Of a stretch of 11,305 nt of DNA, positions 1-7,116 are shown in pieces; the first letter of the stretch is position 1, and each line of letters starts with the position of its first letter. The stretch covers positions 1 to 11,305 of the forward strand of contig JAJXXG010001014.1 of NCBI GenBank assembly GCA_021781255.1. Direction: 5' to 3'. The position numbers were made by a program, and so were the translations under genes. This DNA comes from Acidobacteriota bacterium (GTDB taxonomy: Bacteria > Acidobacteriota > Terriglobia > Terriglobales > Acidobacteriaceae). The notes below the pieces were generated by a model. The model was not told the DNA's origin. It searched no databases and saw only the letters and a program-made list of their open reading frames with translations.

Positions 1-76
1 TGCCGACTTCTTCACCGCCATCGTCAGCCGCCCTTATCCGGCTGACTCACCCTACCAACCTTGCACACCCCATTTC

Positions 77-286
77 ATGCAGCCTTGCCGAAAGGACACG
101 ACCTTCGTTGTCGCCTGTAAGAAATGCCGCCGGGACGTCCCGACCGGCGCCGGCGAATTTCCGTTCCAGTCAATTGTCGTCGAGTGCCCGCTGTGCGGCG
201 AGAAACGCCGTTACCTGCCATCGGAAGTATTCCTCGGACGAGTGGATCAGCTGGTGAATCGCCAGAAGCGCGCGGGGGCAATCTGA
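77..286 (+). CDS. small zinc-ribbon-like protein, function unknown
   Basis: This 69-residue basic protein carries two CxxC knuckles, C14/C17 and C37/C40, the second in a CPLCGE context. That is the pattern of a four-cysteine zinc ribbon, which usually serves nucleic-acid or protein binding. I do not recognise the family. The start is uncertain: no Shine-Dalgarno sequence precedes the ATG at 77, and the same frame stays open without a stop to base 2, adding 25 codons. The gene may therefore be the 3' part of a longer one cut by the left edge of the window. Its stop overlaps the next start (TGATG, 284-288), so the two are probably translationally coupled. GC is high, like the MoxR gene at 5124 and unlike the defence operon that follows. 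The two knuckles make coding likely, but the role is unknown. Confidence 0.65.
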   Translation: MQPCRKDTTFVVACKKCRRDVPTGAGEFPFQSIVVECPLCGEKRRYLPSEVFLGRVDQLVNRQKRAGAI

Positions 287-501
287 TGTTCGACCCCGAC
301 GCACACCTGCCACGAATCAATCGCGGAATGGTCTATCTGGGAGCCTGTTTGATTGCCGGAATCCGGCTTGCGCGGGAGCGACAGGTGAATGTGCGGGTCG
401 TTCCCACGCGACAGGCGATCGAAGAATCAGTGGATCTAGCACATGAGATTTTCAATTGCGTGTTCCGCAAAGTGCCGGACCAAGCGAAAAAGCATCATTG
501 A
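286..501 (+). CDS. small hypothetical protein (71 aa)
   Basis: This is a 71-residue frame whose ATG at 286 overlaps the stop of the zinc-ribbon gene by one base (TGATG). Such overlap favours a real, coupled gene. The N-terminal half has a short hydrophobic stretch (about residues 15-27, GMVYLGACLIAGI) followed by a basic patch. The C-terminal half looks like an amphipathic helix (EESVDLAHEIF). No known domain is recognised, and the hydrophobic stretch is too short for a confident membrane call. It is the last + strand gene before the convergent Argonaute operon, whose stop lies 118 bases further on. It may be the end of a + strand operon that once continued to the MoxR gene at 5124, but this is inference. 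Confidence 0.5.
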   Translation: MFDPDAHLPRINRGMVYLGACLIAGIRLARERQVNVRVVPTRQAIEESVDLAHEIFNCVFRKVPDQAKKHH

Positions 502-619
502 CGGCGTGCCGCCGGAAAACATGTCCGGTGCCGGTTTGTCGGTACTAAGCGACGCCCAAAGAAGGACTCCTTCTCTCCAGGTTTCTCGCTGGCTCCGCCT
601 TGAAGATCCACAAGGTAAC
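502..619. other. convergent gap with two small inverted repeats
   Basis: This gap lies between the stop of the 71-residue gene (+) and the stop of the Argonaute gene (-). It contains CCGGA (512-516) and TCCGG (524-528) around a 7-nt loop, and a 15-base palindrome AGAAGGACTCCTTCT at 560-574. Either could help end transcription of the convergent genes. Neither is followed by a long T tract, so they are not called as intrinsic terminators. Confidence 0.25.
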
Positions 620-2122
620 TCACATGTAGTAGCGAAAAGACGACAGTGGCGACACAGAGTCGTCTTCTCCATACTCGGCCATGATGCCTCCTATCTTTCT
701 CGAGAAAGCCAGAGTAACCGGCTGTCCGCCCGACATGCTTGCAGTATTCCAGTTCATGCGTGCGAGCCCAAGAATGTCCTTTGCCACACGCTCGAAATCA
801 ACGGCTCGGTCGCTCCGAATCTCAATAGGTGCAGGTATATGTGGCCCTGGATAGGTCCCAAACGAAGGCATGTAGCCCGTTGTAAAGAGATACGACTTAG
901 CGTTGTTGATTATGCACAGCGTACCTCGATTTGGAGGGTACGAGCCAAAGCGCAACAGACGGAATTGAGTCGGCATCAGGTTGATGAGTTCGATAACTGG
1001 GACTGACGATAAAGCATGTCGAAACCCCTCGCGCTCAGACTCACTAAACGCAGATGTCTTATGGAAGACCATGCGGACGGGGTCACCGCCGGTGCGATCT
1101 CGATATTCTTCGAGCACATTGGTGGCGAGCGCGGCGGCTTGAGCGTCCGTCAAATGGACATTCCGTCCCTGATCTTCGCTCCAATCCACATTTCCTCCAC
1201 GAAGGGCAAACCCTTCCCCTTTGCTGGAGAACGCCTGGGCGATACTCGATTGAACGAGATGTCTCTGGGTGGTTTTCAGGTGGTGAAAACTGATTCCGAC
1301 AAAGCAGCTCTCTGGACCATCGAGATTGAGGCGCCAAGGTATGCCTCCGGCCTTGTAGTAGAGAGCAACCGAGCTGTTCCACGCTCTGATGTTGGGAGCT
1401 TGGTTTGACTCGTGGTCTTCGACAAGGTCCCGAGTCGCGATCTGAACGGGCATCCGATAGCGCATCGCGCGAGCTTTCAAAGCACGGCGAAAATCACGCT
1501 GAAGAAGGTCCTCAGGCTGTTCTTCGATAGCTTCGCTCTCAAACGAAAACGACATCTGGGTGTCTTTCTGCTTCCTTTTGAGTTGAGCGACTGCTGCCTT
1601 TTCTTCCTTCGTCAGTGATGAGTTCAGCGACCAGCAACGTACGATGAGTTCCGCTGGGAGACAGCAAAGAATGACGTCGGGCTTCTTCGTCTCCATCGAA
1701 GCGAGGTGACGTACGCCTTCTGAATACAGGTCCAGAACACTCTCGAACCGAACTTTTGCATCACCTTCGCGTAGCGCTGCAGCCAAGTCTCCCGACTCTC
1801 CACCAAGGCTGCGCACAAATCGCGCGTCCGTAACCATTTTGGCTCGGAACACCTCGTCAAAGCCGGGGTATGCGGGATACTGCGTTATGTCCGCTGCCCC
1901 AGGAATGAAGTCCGCACAGCGGTTGAGCCATTTCTGCGTTGCCTCGATCATCTGATCCGGGCCAACGAGTCCAACCGTGATCATCTCGTTTCTTCCGGCG
2001 CCGAATCGTAGATCAAAAGGGCCTGCTTCGCGAAGTCCTTGGCGCACATCGGAAAATTCACCTGGGCCGCCAAACTCCAGTAGCGGTTCATCCATTTGAC
2101 AAAGATCAATTTGTATCGGCAT
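620..2122 (-). CDS. short prokaryotic Argonaute (MID-PIWI), catalytically inactive
   Basis: This 500-residue protein has the size and layout of a short pAgo: MID then PIWI, with no N or PAZ domain. The MID part covers roughly residues 45-245 (PDVILCCLPAE at 148-158, MPVQIATRDL at 224-233). PIWI follows, with ALYYKAGGIPWRL at 253-265, VGISFHH at 275-281, MVFHKTSAF at 351-359, and the C-terminal segment MNWN...QPVTLAFSRKIG at about 456-478. In slicing Argonautes the first catalytic Asp sits where S278 is (GIS instead of GID), and the later Asp position falls in HKTS. The nuclease should therefore be dead, as is usual for short pAgos. Known members bind a guide and target nucleic acid and signal to a partner effector. 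The partner here is the SIR2 gene upstream, whose 3' end overlaps this start by 17 bases. The ATG at 2122 has a strong GAGGAGG sequence just before it. Confidence 0.92.
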   Translation of the reverse strand: MPIQIDLCQMDEPLLEFGGPGEFSDVRQGLREAGPFDLRFGAGRNEMITVGLVGPDQMIEATQKWLNRCADFIPGAADITQYPAYPGFDEVFRAKMVTDARFVRSLGGESGDLAAALREGDAKVRFESVLDLYSEGVRHLASMETKKPDVILCCLPAELIVRCWSLNSSLTKEEKAAVAQLKRKQKDTQMSFSFESEAIEEQPEDLLQRDFRRALKARAMRYRMPVQIATRDLVEDHESNQAPNIRAWNSSVALYYKAGGIPWRLNLDGPESCFVGISFHHLKTTQRHLVQSSIAQAFSSKGEGFALRGGNVDWSEDQGRNVHLTDAQAAALATNVLEEYRDRTGGDPVRMVFHKTSAFSESEREGFRHALSSVPVIELINLMPTQFRLLRFGSYPPNRGTLCIINNAKSYLFTTGYMPSFGTYPGPHIPAPIEIRSDRAVDFERVAKDILGLARMNWNTASMSGGQPVTLAFSRKIGGIMAEYGEDDSVSPLSSFRYYM

Positions 2123-4883
2123 GATCCTCCTCTTCTGCTTCTATGCGGGAGGTCTCAGCGAGCTCTGCAATTTCGTTGATGAGATCGTCGTCGATCTCAC
2201 CTTCTGTGGGTTCGATATCCTGTTCTTCAACGAAAGCGGAGTCGGTAATAGCGACCGACGGAAACTTCGCCATCAAGGTAACGTGCGCTTCTGGTTCGAG
2301 GGGGAATCGGGACAATGAGCGCGTTTCGCCTGGCAGAAGGTCAGAGACGGGCGGTTCAGGCGTGAGATCAAAAGACCCAACTTCTCCCTTTGCGACGACC
2401 CAAAGCCAAAATGAAATGTCGTTGAGGACCGCGTTGTTATAGTCTCTCGACGCGCGCTTCGTTGAAAGCGCATTCACTCGCTCCGAGGCAAGTAAGCCTT
2501 TCAACCCATTGAAGGTAAAAACATAACCGGGCTCGATGATTAGGGCCCAAGTGTCGCCAAACTGTTCAAACCGATAGCTGAACGCTTGATGTTCCCAATA
2601 CTGGACTTTCTCAGTTCGAGGAGAGATTCGTGCTTTCACCACGGTCCGCGTCGCTCTTCGTAAGCGCGCTTGGTACGTGATCACGCGTGGGCCATCTTCT
2701 TCTTTTGGAAAGTAGGCTCGCTTCCGCTTCTTATCTACGAAGAGACCCCGCTGGTACAAATGAGCTTCAAGAGTCATGTTCAGAAGTTGGACAAGTCGTC
2801 GAGAACCATCTGGCGTCGAAGAGAACTCGGCACTCGTCAACGTCTCGCAGTCGCCACCATCGAGCAAACGAGACAGTGGATTGTTCCGAGCCTCAAGATC
2901 ATAGAAGCTGAAGAACCGGCCATCGTGGAAAAGGAATGGGGGGATCCAATCATCGCCGGCCTCCTCCCAAATTTCGCTGAGGCGGGACACAGTCGTACCG
3001 GCGTGGTGCAGATAGGCAGGGATCTTTACTACCTCAATAATGTTCGCCGCATAGCGGCTGGTCGTCGGTATGAGCGGAGATGCTGTCCCGGTCGACTGAT
3101 CGACGGCCTCTGGTCTTGAGAAGATTTCGATGTCGAATGCGGTGTTATTTTCGTCCGGCCCGAATCGGACGTCGCCACCGTTGTTCCTAACGTCTCGCAA
3201 GACATCCGATAGGCCCGAGCCCCTCTTATCCATCTCCCCACTGCCATAGAAAAGATCGGCCAATACTGGGTTCCGATAGCCTTTTATCCCTCGGCGACCG
3301 CGCCGGATTTCAGATTCAATGGAGCCCTGCTCAACCCGGTGCTGGACCTCCTCGACCAATCCGCCAGGATTCGATATTTTGATGCTCGAAGGAGTCACCA
3401 TGATTTCGATGTGCCCGGGCACCCGATAGTCACGATGCACTAAGGCATTCACGATGACTTCCTTTAGAGCGAGTGGCGGATATGGGATGACAGTCTCAGA
3501 CACTTCACCTTTCAGCCGGAAAGGCCGATTGAAAGCTCCCAAGAATTGCGTAATTTGTTCAAATTGCTCCCAGAGATTTCCTAGAATAGTCCCTTCGAAC
3601 CCGTCACCATCGCTTTCGTGAGTTCCACTTTCAATGGGCTGACGTACTCTCGTGAGCCATTCGGGGTTGCCCGCTGCTCTGATCTTCGTTACCGCTGATG
3701 TGATATATCGCTCAGGCTGCTTTCCAAAGAGTAGGACGCCGGCATTCGTGAGCGATTGTGTGGGCGGGTTGGTCTCTCGCGCGGCGAGATTGAGATTGAA
3801 GAGCTGTTCAGAGATCCAATATCGATCGACTTGGGATGGAACGCTTAGCTTCAACGCCTCGGCATATTGCAGGATGCGGGTGTGCAGGATCGACCAATCC
3901 AGCTCTTTGACAGCCACGCCTGCAACCGACATATCGAATGTTGGTGACTGGCGATGGGAATTTGTCGAGTCAGGCGCGGAAAATGTGAGTTCGGCGTCGA
4001 GATTCAATGCCCAAAGATCACGGGCAAACAACTCATCGAAGCCCTCGATATCCACTATGCTGAAATTCTCGCCAATCGTCTTCGCTAGTTCCTCGACCAT
4101 TCCAGGGAGTTCTTGAGTCGATTCACTGGAACGTCGACACCAAAAAATGCCATGGCGATAGAAGTGACAGCTCTCCGCATTCTCGATCAATAGATGACGC
4201 ATAACGGAAGGCTCGGCGCCACGATACCCAACAACAATGAGCGGTCGATCTCTAAGAAGCGGCAACAGTATGCCAATCAGCTCCTGATCGAGCCGCTGCA
4301 CCTCGTCGATGAGATTCTTATCAGTGTAATGATCGACTGATCCATGTAGATACACGAGCTGCGGATACTGCGGATCTGTGGTGAACTTGGTGTAGTCCGA
4401 ATTCGTCTGGATAGCATTGATGAAATGTGGACGTCCCTTCTGGGCGCGCATATCCATTAGAAGCGAATCGAAATTCGTGGTGAGAACCGTATGAACAAGC
4501 TGCAGATGCAGAAACTCCGCAAGCTTGTCGTATCCAGGGCTGGGCTCAATTCCAGGCGATAGCAGCTTGCGGAAGAACTCTGCGCGAGCATGACGGGGTT
4601 GAAGCAGGTGCTGGACAACCGCTGGATAGTTGTCGACAAGCGGTGCGTCTTGGTCAAACCACGGTTGCTCCTGGAGCCAAGGCAACCAATCACTTCGCTG
4701 TAGTCTGGGATCCTCTTCGGACCGACCGTGCTGATGCGCATATGCCCAGCGGGCGGCTCTCTCTACTACGCCTGCTGCCCCGGGAATTCCAGAACGTATC
4801 GATGCACCAGCTCCCAGAAGAAGTACTGGTTTCGGTCGCGACTTCAAAAGCGAATAAAGCCTTCCAATGGTTCCGACCTGCAT
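2106..4883 (-). CDS. SIR2 - GHKL ATPase (HATPase_c_4) - APAZ-like effector of a short pAgo system
   Basis: The protein is about 925 residues from the ATG at 4883, the numbering used here. Residues 1-300 form a SIR2 domain: LLGAGAS at 22-28, SGIPG at 31-35, TTNFDSLL at 135-142 (N137), YLHGS at 178-182 (H180), VVGYRGAEPS at 217-226. These match the NAD-binding and catalytic positions of defence SIR2 NADases. Residues about 330-590 resemble the C-terminal part of Schlafen/RecG-related regulators: LTNAGVLLFGK at 378-388, an N-box-like E475...N479...HRDY, SNPGGL at 504-509, and RGSGL at 554-558. The AlbA_2 part that normally precedes is not recognisable. Residues about 600-885 take the place of APAZ, and 886-925 are strongly acidic. 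Known SPARSA complexes degrade NAD+ when the pAgo recognises invader DNA. The start was chosen for GGAG six bases upstream and the usual distance to GAGAS. A TTG at 5000 would add 39 residues without a good binding site. The APAZ call rests mainly on position. Confidence 0.9.
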   Translation of the reverse strand: MQVGTIGRLYSLLKSRPKPVLLLGAGASIRSGIPGAAGVVERAARWAYAHQHGRSEEDPRLQRSDWLPWLQEQPWFDQDAPLVDNYPAVVQHLLQPRHARAEFFRKLLSPGIEPSPGYDKLAEFLHLQLVHTVLTTNFDSLLMDMRAQKGRPHFINAIQTNSDYTKFTTDPQYPQLVYLHGSVDHYTDKNLIDEVQRLDQELIGILLPLLRDRPLIVVGYRGAEPSVMRHLLIENAESCHFYRHGIFWCRRSSESTQELPGMVEELAKTIGENFSIVDIEGFDELFARDLWALNLDAELTFSAPDSTNSHRQSPTFDMSVAGVAVKELDWSILHTRILQYAEALKLSVPSQVDRYWISEQLFNLNLAARETNPPTQSLTNAGVLLFGKQPERYITSAVTKIRAAGNPEWLTRVRQPIESGTHESDGDGFEGTILGNLWEQFEQITQFLGAFNRPFRLKGEVSETVIPYPPLALKEVIVNALVHRDYRVPGHIEIMVTPSSIKISNPGGLVEEVQHRVEQGSIESEIRRGRRGIKGYRNPVLADLFYGSGEMDKRGSGLSDVLRDVRNNGGDVRFGPDENNTAFDIEIFSRPEAVDQSTGTASPLIPTTSRYAANIIEVVKIPAYLHHAGTTVSRLSEIWEEAGDDWIPPFLFHDGRFFSFYDLEARNNPLSRLLDGGDCETLTSAEFSSTPDGSRRLVQLLNMTLEAHLYQRGLFVDKKRKRAYFPKEEDGPRVITYQARLRRATRTVVKARISPRTEKVQYWEHQAFSYRFEQFGDTWALIIEPGYVFTFNGLKGLLASERVNALSTKRASRDYNNAVLNDISFWLWVVAKGEVGSFDLTPEPPVSDLLPGETRSLSRFPLEPEAHVTLMAKFPSVAITDSAFVEEQDIEPTEGEIDDDLINEIAELAETSRIEAEEEDHADTN
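2126..2133 (-). promoter_or_regulatory. ribosome binding site of the Argonaute gene
   Basis: On the - strand AGAGGAGG (2133-2126) lies just before the ATG at 2122-2120. It fixes the Argonaute start and lies inside the last codons of the SIR2 gene, where it also encodes part of the acidic tail. Translation of the two subunits is therefore probably coupled. Confidence 0.7.
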
Positions 4884-4889
4884 TGCTTG

Positions 4890-4893
4890 CTCC
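4890..4893 (-). promoter_or_regulatory. ribosome binding site deciding the SIR2 start
   Basis: On the - strand GGAG (4893-4890) is followed by the 6-nt spacer CAAGCA and the ATG at 4883-4881. This favours the 925-residue form over the TTG at 5000 and the ATG at 4958, neither of which has a comparable site. Confidence 0.5.
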
Positions 4894-5034
4894 ACAAGAG
4901 AACCTAGCCCTGGGGCTGAGCGCTCGCACTGATTACATGGTATCGGCCTTGGGAGCATCGGAAAGCGAATGAATGCCGTGTCTTGCGGAGCGCTGGGCAA
5001 TTCCGATGAGGTGCGGAATCAAGATAGTTAACCA

Positions 5035-5068
5035 GGCAGCACCCGTTCTAATCCGCCGTTGTGCTGCC
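5035..5068. promoter_or_regulatory. 8-bp inverted repeat in the divergent gap, possible operator
   Basis: GGCAGCAC (5035-5042) is repeated in inverted form as GTGCTGCC (5061-5068) with an 18-base spacer. The centres of the arms are 26 bases apart. It lies in the 240-base gap between the divergent SIR2 (start 4883) and MoxR (start 5124) genes, where both promoters should lie. A dimeric regulator site is one reading. A transcript hairpin is another. No clear -35/-10 pair could be assigned on either strand. Confidence 0.35.
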
Positions 5069-5123
5069 AACCTCAAGAGCCTCCTTCTTCTATTGCCACC
5101 CAGAAAAAAGGATCTCAATTCCA

Positions 5124-6134
5124 ATGAAACCTTCAGAGCTCCACGAGGCGCTACATGCGCTGATCGGTGAACGTGTGCCCCTGCACGTCTGGGGCGCATG
5201 CGGCGTCGGCAAGTCACAAATTGTCGCCCAGGTCGCCGCGGACCGCAAATGCGACTTTCTCGATATTCGAGCGGTGCAACTGGATCCCGTCGATCTGCGC
5301 GGTCTCCCCCGAATTTCAGCAGACCGCGCGGAATGGGTGCCGCCGAAATTCCTGCCGCTCGATGGCGAGGGCATTCTGTTCCTCGACGAGCTAACTGCGG
5401 CGCCGCAGATGACCCAGGCCGGCTGCTACCAGCTGGTCCTCGACCGGAAGCTCGGCGAGTATCGGCTTCCGGATGGCTGGGTGGTAATCGCGGCCGGTAA
5501 TCCGGCATCGGAGCGAGGTGTCCACTTCTCGATGCCGCGACCGCTGCGGAATCGTTTCGTCCATCTCGACCTTGAACCCGACTTCCTGGATTGGTGCAAG
5601 TGGGCCGTGAAGGCGGGAATTCGTCCCGAGATCATCGCCTTCCTGCGCTTCAAGCCGGCACTCCTCCACGATCCCGATGCGGCATCCGACGTGAACGCGT
5701 GGCCGACGCCGCGCTCCTGGGAGATGGCGTCGAACGTACTGACCGGCTTTGCCCGCCGCCAGCAGAGCGGCTTCTTTGCTGGCACGACGGAGATCGAGGC
5801 GCAGCTGCTGGAGGGAACGATCGGCGAGGCGGCGACCACGGAGCTGGTCGCCTTCCTGCGCCTCTTCCGGCAACTGCCGTCGATCGACGAAATCCTGCTC
5901 AATCCCGATGCGGCGCCTCTCCCCGAGGAGCCGTCGGCGCGGATTGCAATTGCCACGGCTCTCGGCCGCGCGCTGACCGACCATTCGATTCCCAAGGGAA
6001 TCCGGTACCTCGACCGGATGCCGACCGAGATGCGGGTGCTCGCCATGCGCGACGCCGCCGCCCGCGATCGGGCCATCACCCATACGACGGAGTTCATCCG
6101 CTTCGGCGTGGAACATGCGGAGGTCCTGCAATGA
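5124..6134 (+). CDS. MoxR-like AAA ATPase (AAA_5 type)
   Basis: This 336-residue AAA+ ATPase has Walker A GACGVGKS at 24-31, Walker B ILFLDE at 84-89, an AAGN sensor-1 motif at 123-126, and a basic RPLRNRF segment at 139-145 that probably supplies the arginine finger. PTPRSWE at 194-200 is sensor-2 like. Family members are thought to remodel protein partners, typically a VWA-domain protein encoded next door. The ATG at 5124 was chosen because the ATPase core then starts about 20 residues in and AAGGA lies 11 bases upstream. A GTG at 5061 would add a 21-residue extension that does not look like part of the domain. The stop overlaps the next start (ATGA, 6131-6134). GC is high (a 60-base spot count at 5401-5460 gives 42 G/C), unlike the neighbouring Argonaute operon. 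Confidence 0.88.
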   Translation: MKPSELHEALHALIGERVPLHVWGACGVGKSQIVAQVAADRKCDFLDIRAVQLDPVDLRGLPRISADRAEWVPPKFLPLDGEGILFLDELTAAPQMTQAGCYQLVLDRKLGEYRLPDGWVVIAAGNPASERGVHFSMPRPLRNRFVHLDLEPDFLDWCKWAVKAGIRPEIIAFLRFKPALLHDPDAASDVNAWPTPRSWEMASNVLTGFARRQQSGFFAGTTEIEAQLLEGTIGEAATTELVAFLRLFRQLPSIDEILLNPDAAPLPEEPSARIAIATALGRALTDHSIPKGIRYLDRMPTEMRVLAMRDAAARDRAITHTTEFIRFGVEHAEVLQ

Positions 6135-7075
6135 TTACCGAACGCGCCATGCTGGCCGCCGTCCATATCAGTATCTGGACTGCGATCAAACACGACCGGA
6201 AGGTCAGCCGGGAGGTTGCCGAGCAGCACGGAGCCTATGCCGGCGCCGGCCGTTACAACAAGCAACTGCTCCGGGAAGCGGAGCGACTGGAATCGCTGCG
6301 AACTCTATCCGGGCAGATTCGTCAGTACTTCTACAAAATCACGCTGCCCTGGTCCGACGAGGGTTATCGCCTGTTGCCAGCCCACTTCTACTTCGAACTG
6401 ACCACGAAGATGCGGGAGTTCGAGCAGGCCTTCGCGCAGCAGGTGGAGGAGTTCTTGGCCGTCTATCCCAGCTACATCGAGCAGGTCCGGCCGGAGCTCA
6501 ACGGACTCTTCCGGGAAGAAGATTACCCGTCGACGGACAAGCTGCGGAACAAGTTCGGGGTCAAACTCGAAGTCCTTCCCATCCCGAGCGGCAACGATTT
6601 CCGGGTGACGCTCTCTGAGGAAGAACAGGCGCGGGTGGCGCAGGAGATCGATGAGAATGTTCGGCAGTCGCTGCAGAAAGGGACTGAGGACTTGTGGACG
6701 CGGCTGAAGGGCGTCGTTGTTCACATGGTCGAGCGCCTCAATGAACCCGAGTCGCGCTTCCATGCTTCGCTGGTGACCAATATCTGCGAACTCGTCGAGT
6801 TGCTGCCTCGCCTCAACGTGAATCAGGATGAGGAACTCAACCGCTTTGCCGGGGAAATCCGGGATCGCCTCTGCGGGTTCACCGCTCGGGATCTCAAGAA
6901 GAACGAGATCCTCCGCGCGGCGACGGCGGACGATGCCGCGCAGATTCTCACGGAGATGGATGCGGTACTGCGCGGACGCGAGGAGAAATCGGTGATTGAT
7001 TGTCCAGAGAATGCCGTCAGAGCCGACGATATCTTCGCGCACATGGTCGCTTACATGGAGGCTCCAGCTTCATGA
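6131..7075 (+). CDS. helical hypothetical protein, partner of the MoxR-like ATPase
   Basis: This 314-residue protein is rich in charged residues and probably mostly helical, with no signal peptide or membrane segment. The region FYFELTTKMREFEQAFAQQV (86-105) and the stretches 161-205 and 232-285 look like long amphipathic helices. I do not firmly recognise the family. The order MoxR ATPase then this protein recalls loci in which a DUF3150-like helical protein sits beside a MoxR ATPase and a VWA or metallopeptidase gene, and the IWTAIKHDRKVS motif near residues 15-26 fits that idea loosely. The start is fixed by the ATGA overlap with the ATPase gene, so the two products are probably made in step. 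Its stop again forms ATGA with a further start at 7072, but that frame closes after 14 codons. Confidence 0.75.
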   Translation: MITERAMLAAVHISIWTAIKHDRKVSREVAEQHGAYAGAGRYNKQLLREAERLESLRTLSGQIRQYFYKITLPWSDEGYRLLPAHFYFELTTKMREFEQAFAQQVEEFLAVYPSYIEQVRPELNGLFREEDYPSTDKLRNKFGVKLEVLPIPSGNDFRVTLSEEEQARVAQEIDENVRQSLQKGTEDLWTRLKGVVVHMVERLNEPESRFHASLVTNICELVELLPRLNVNQDEELNRFAGEIRDRLCGFTARDLKKNEILRAATADDAAQILTEMDAVLRGREEKSVIDCPENAVRADDIFAHMVAYMEAPAS

Positions 7076-7116
7076 CCACCGTGTGTGACTTGGCGCATAA
7101 GGTGGCTGCATTGTGA
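7072..7116 (+). pseudogene. aborted third reading frame of the MoxR operon
   Basis: An ATG at 7072 overlaps the stop of the preceding gene in the ATGA manner used throughout this operon. The frame reads only 14 codons (MTTVCDLAHKVAAL) before TGA at 7114-7116. It could be the 5' remnant of a lost third gene, for example the VWA protein that often completes MoxR operons. A chance ATG is also possible. A 6-bp stem with a 3-nt loop (TGCATT/AATGCA, 7107-7121) sits at its end. Confidence 0.3.

Noticed and set aside
443..1006. A 187-codon + strand frame opposite the Argonaute gene
   Set aside because: It lies antisense to well-supported PIWI motifs, has no recognisable domain and looks like a shadow frame.
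4884..5000. A 39-residue N-terminal extension of the SIR2 protein starting at TTG 5000, including a CNQC motif
   Set aside because: There is no binding site before the TTG, while the ATG at 4883 has GGAG at good distance and fits the usual start of SIR2 domains. The CxxC has no second knuckle.
567..5090. CTCCTTCT shared at both ends of the defence operon (567-574 and near 5080) as target-site duplication
   Set aside because: Only eight low-complexity bases match, neither copy sits at a clear boundary, and one is part of a local palindrome. Chance is the simpler explanation.
5591..6130. Upstream extension of the 314-residue protein to a start at 5591
   Set aside because: The extension lies inside the MoxR gene in another frame and encodes an Arg-rich shadow. 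The ATGA start at 6131 fits the operon style.
5391..6265. Long - strand frames (246 and 279 codons) opposite the MoxR ATPase gene
   Set aside because: They mirror the GC-rich codon pattern of the + strand gene and have low-complexity Arg/Ser-rich products without motifs.
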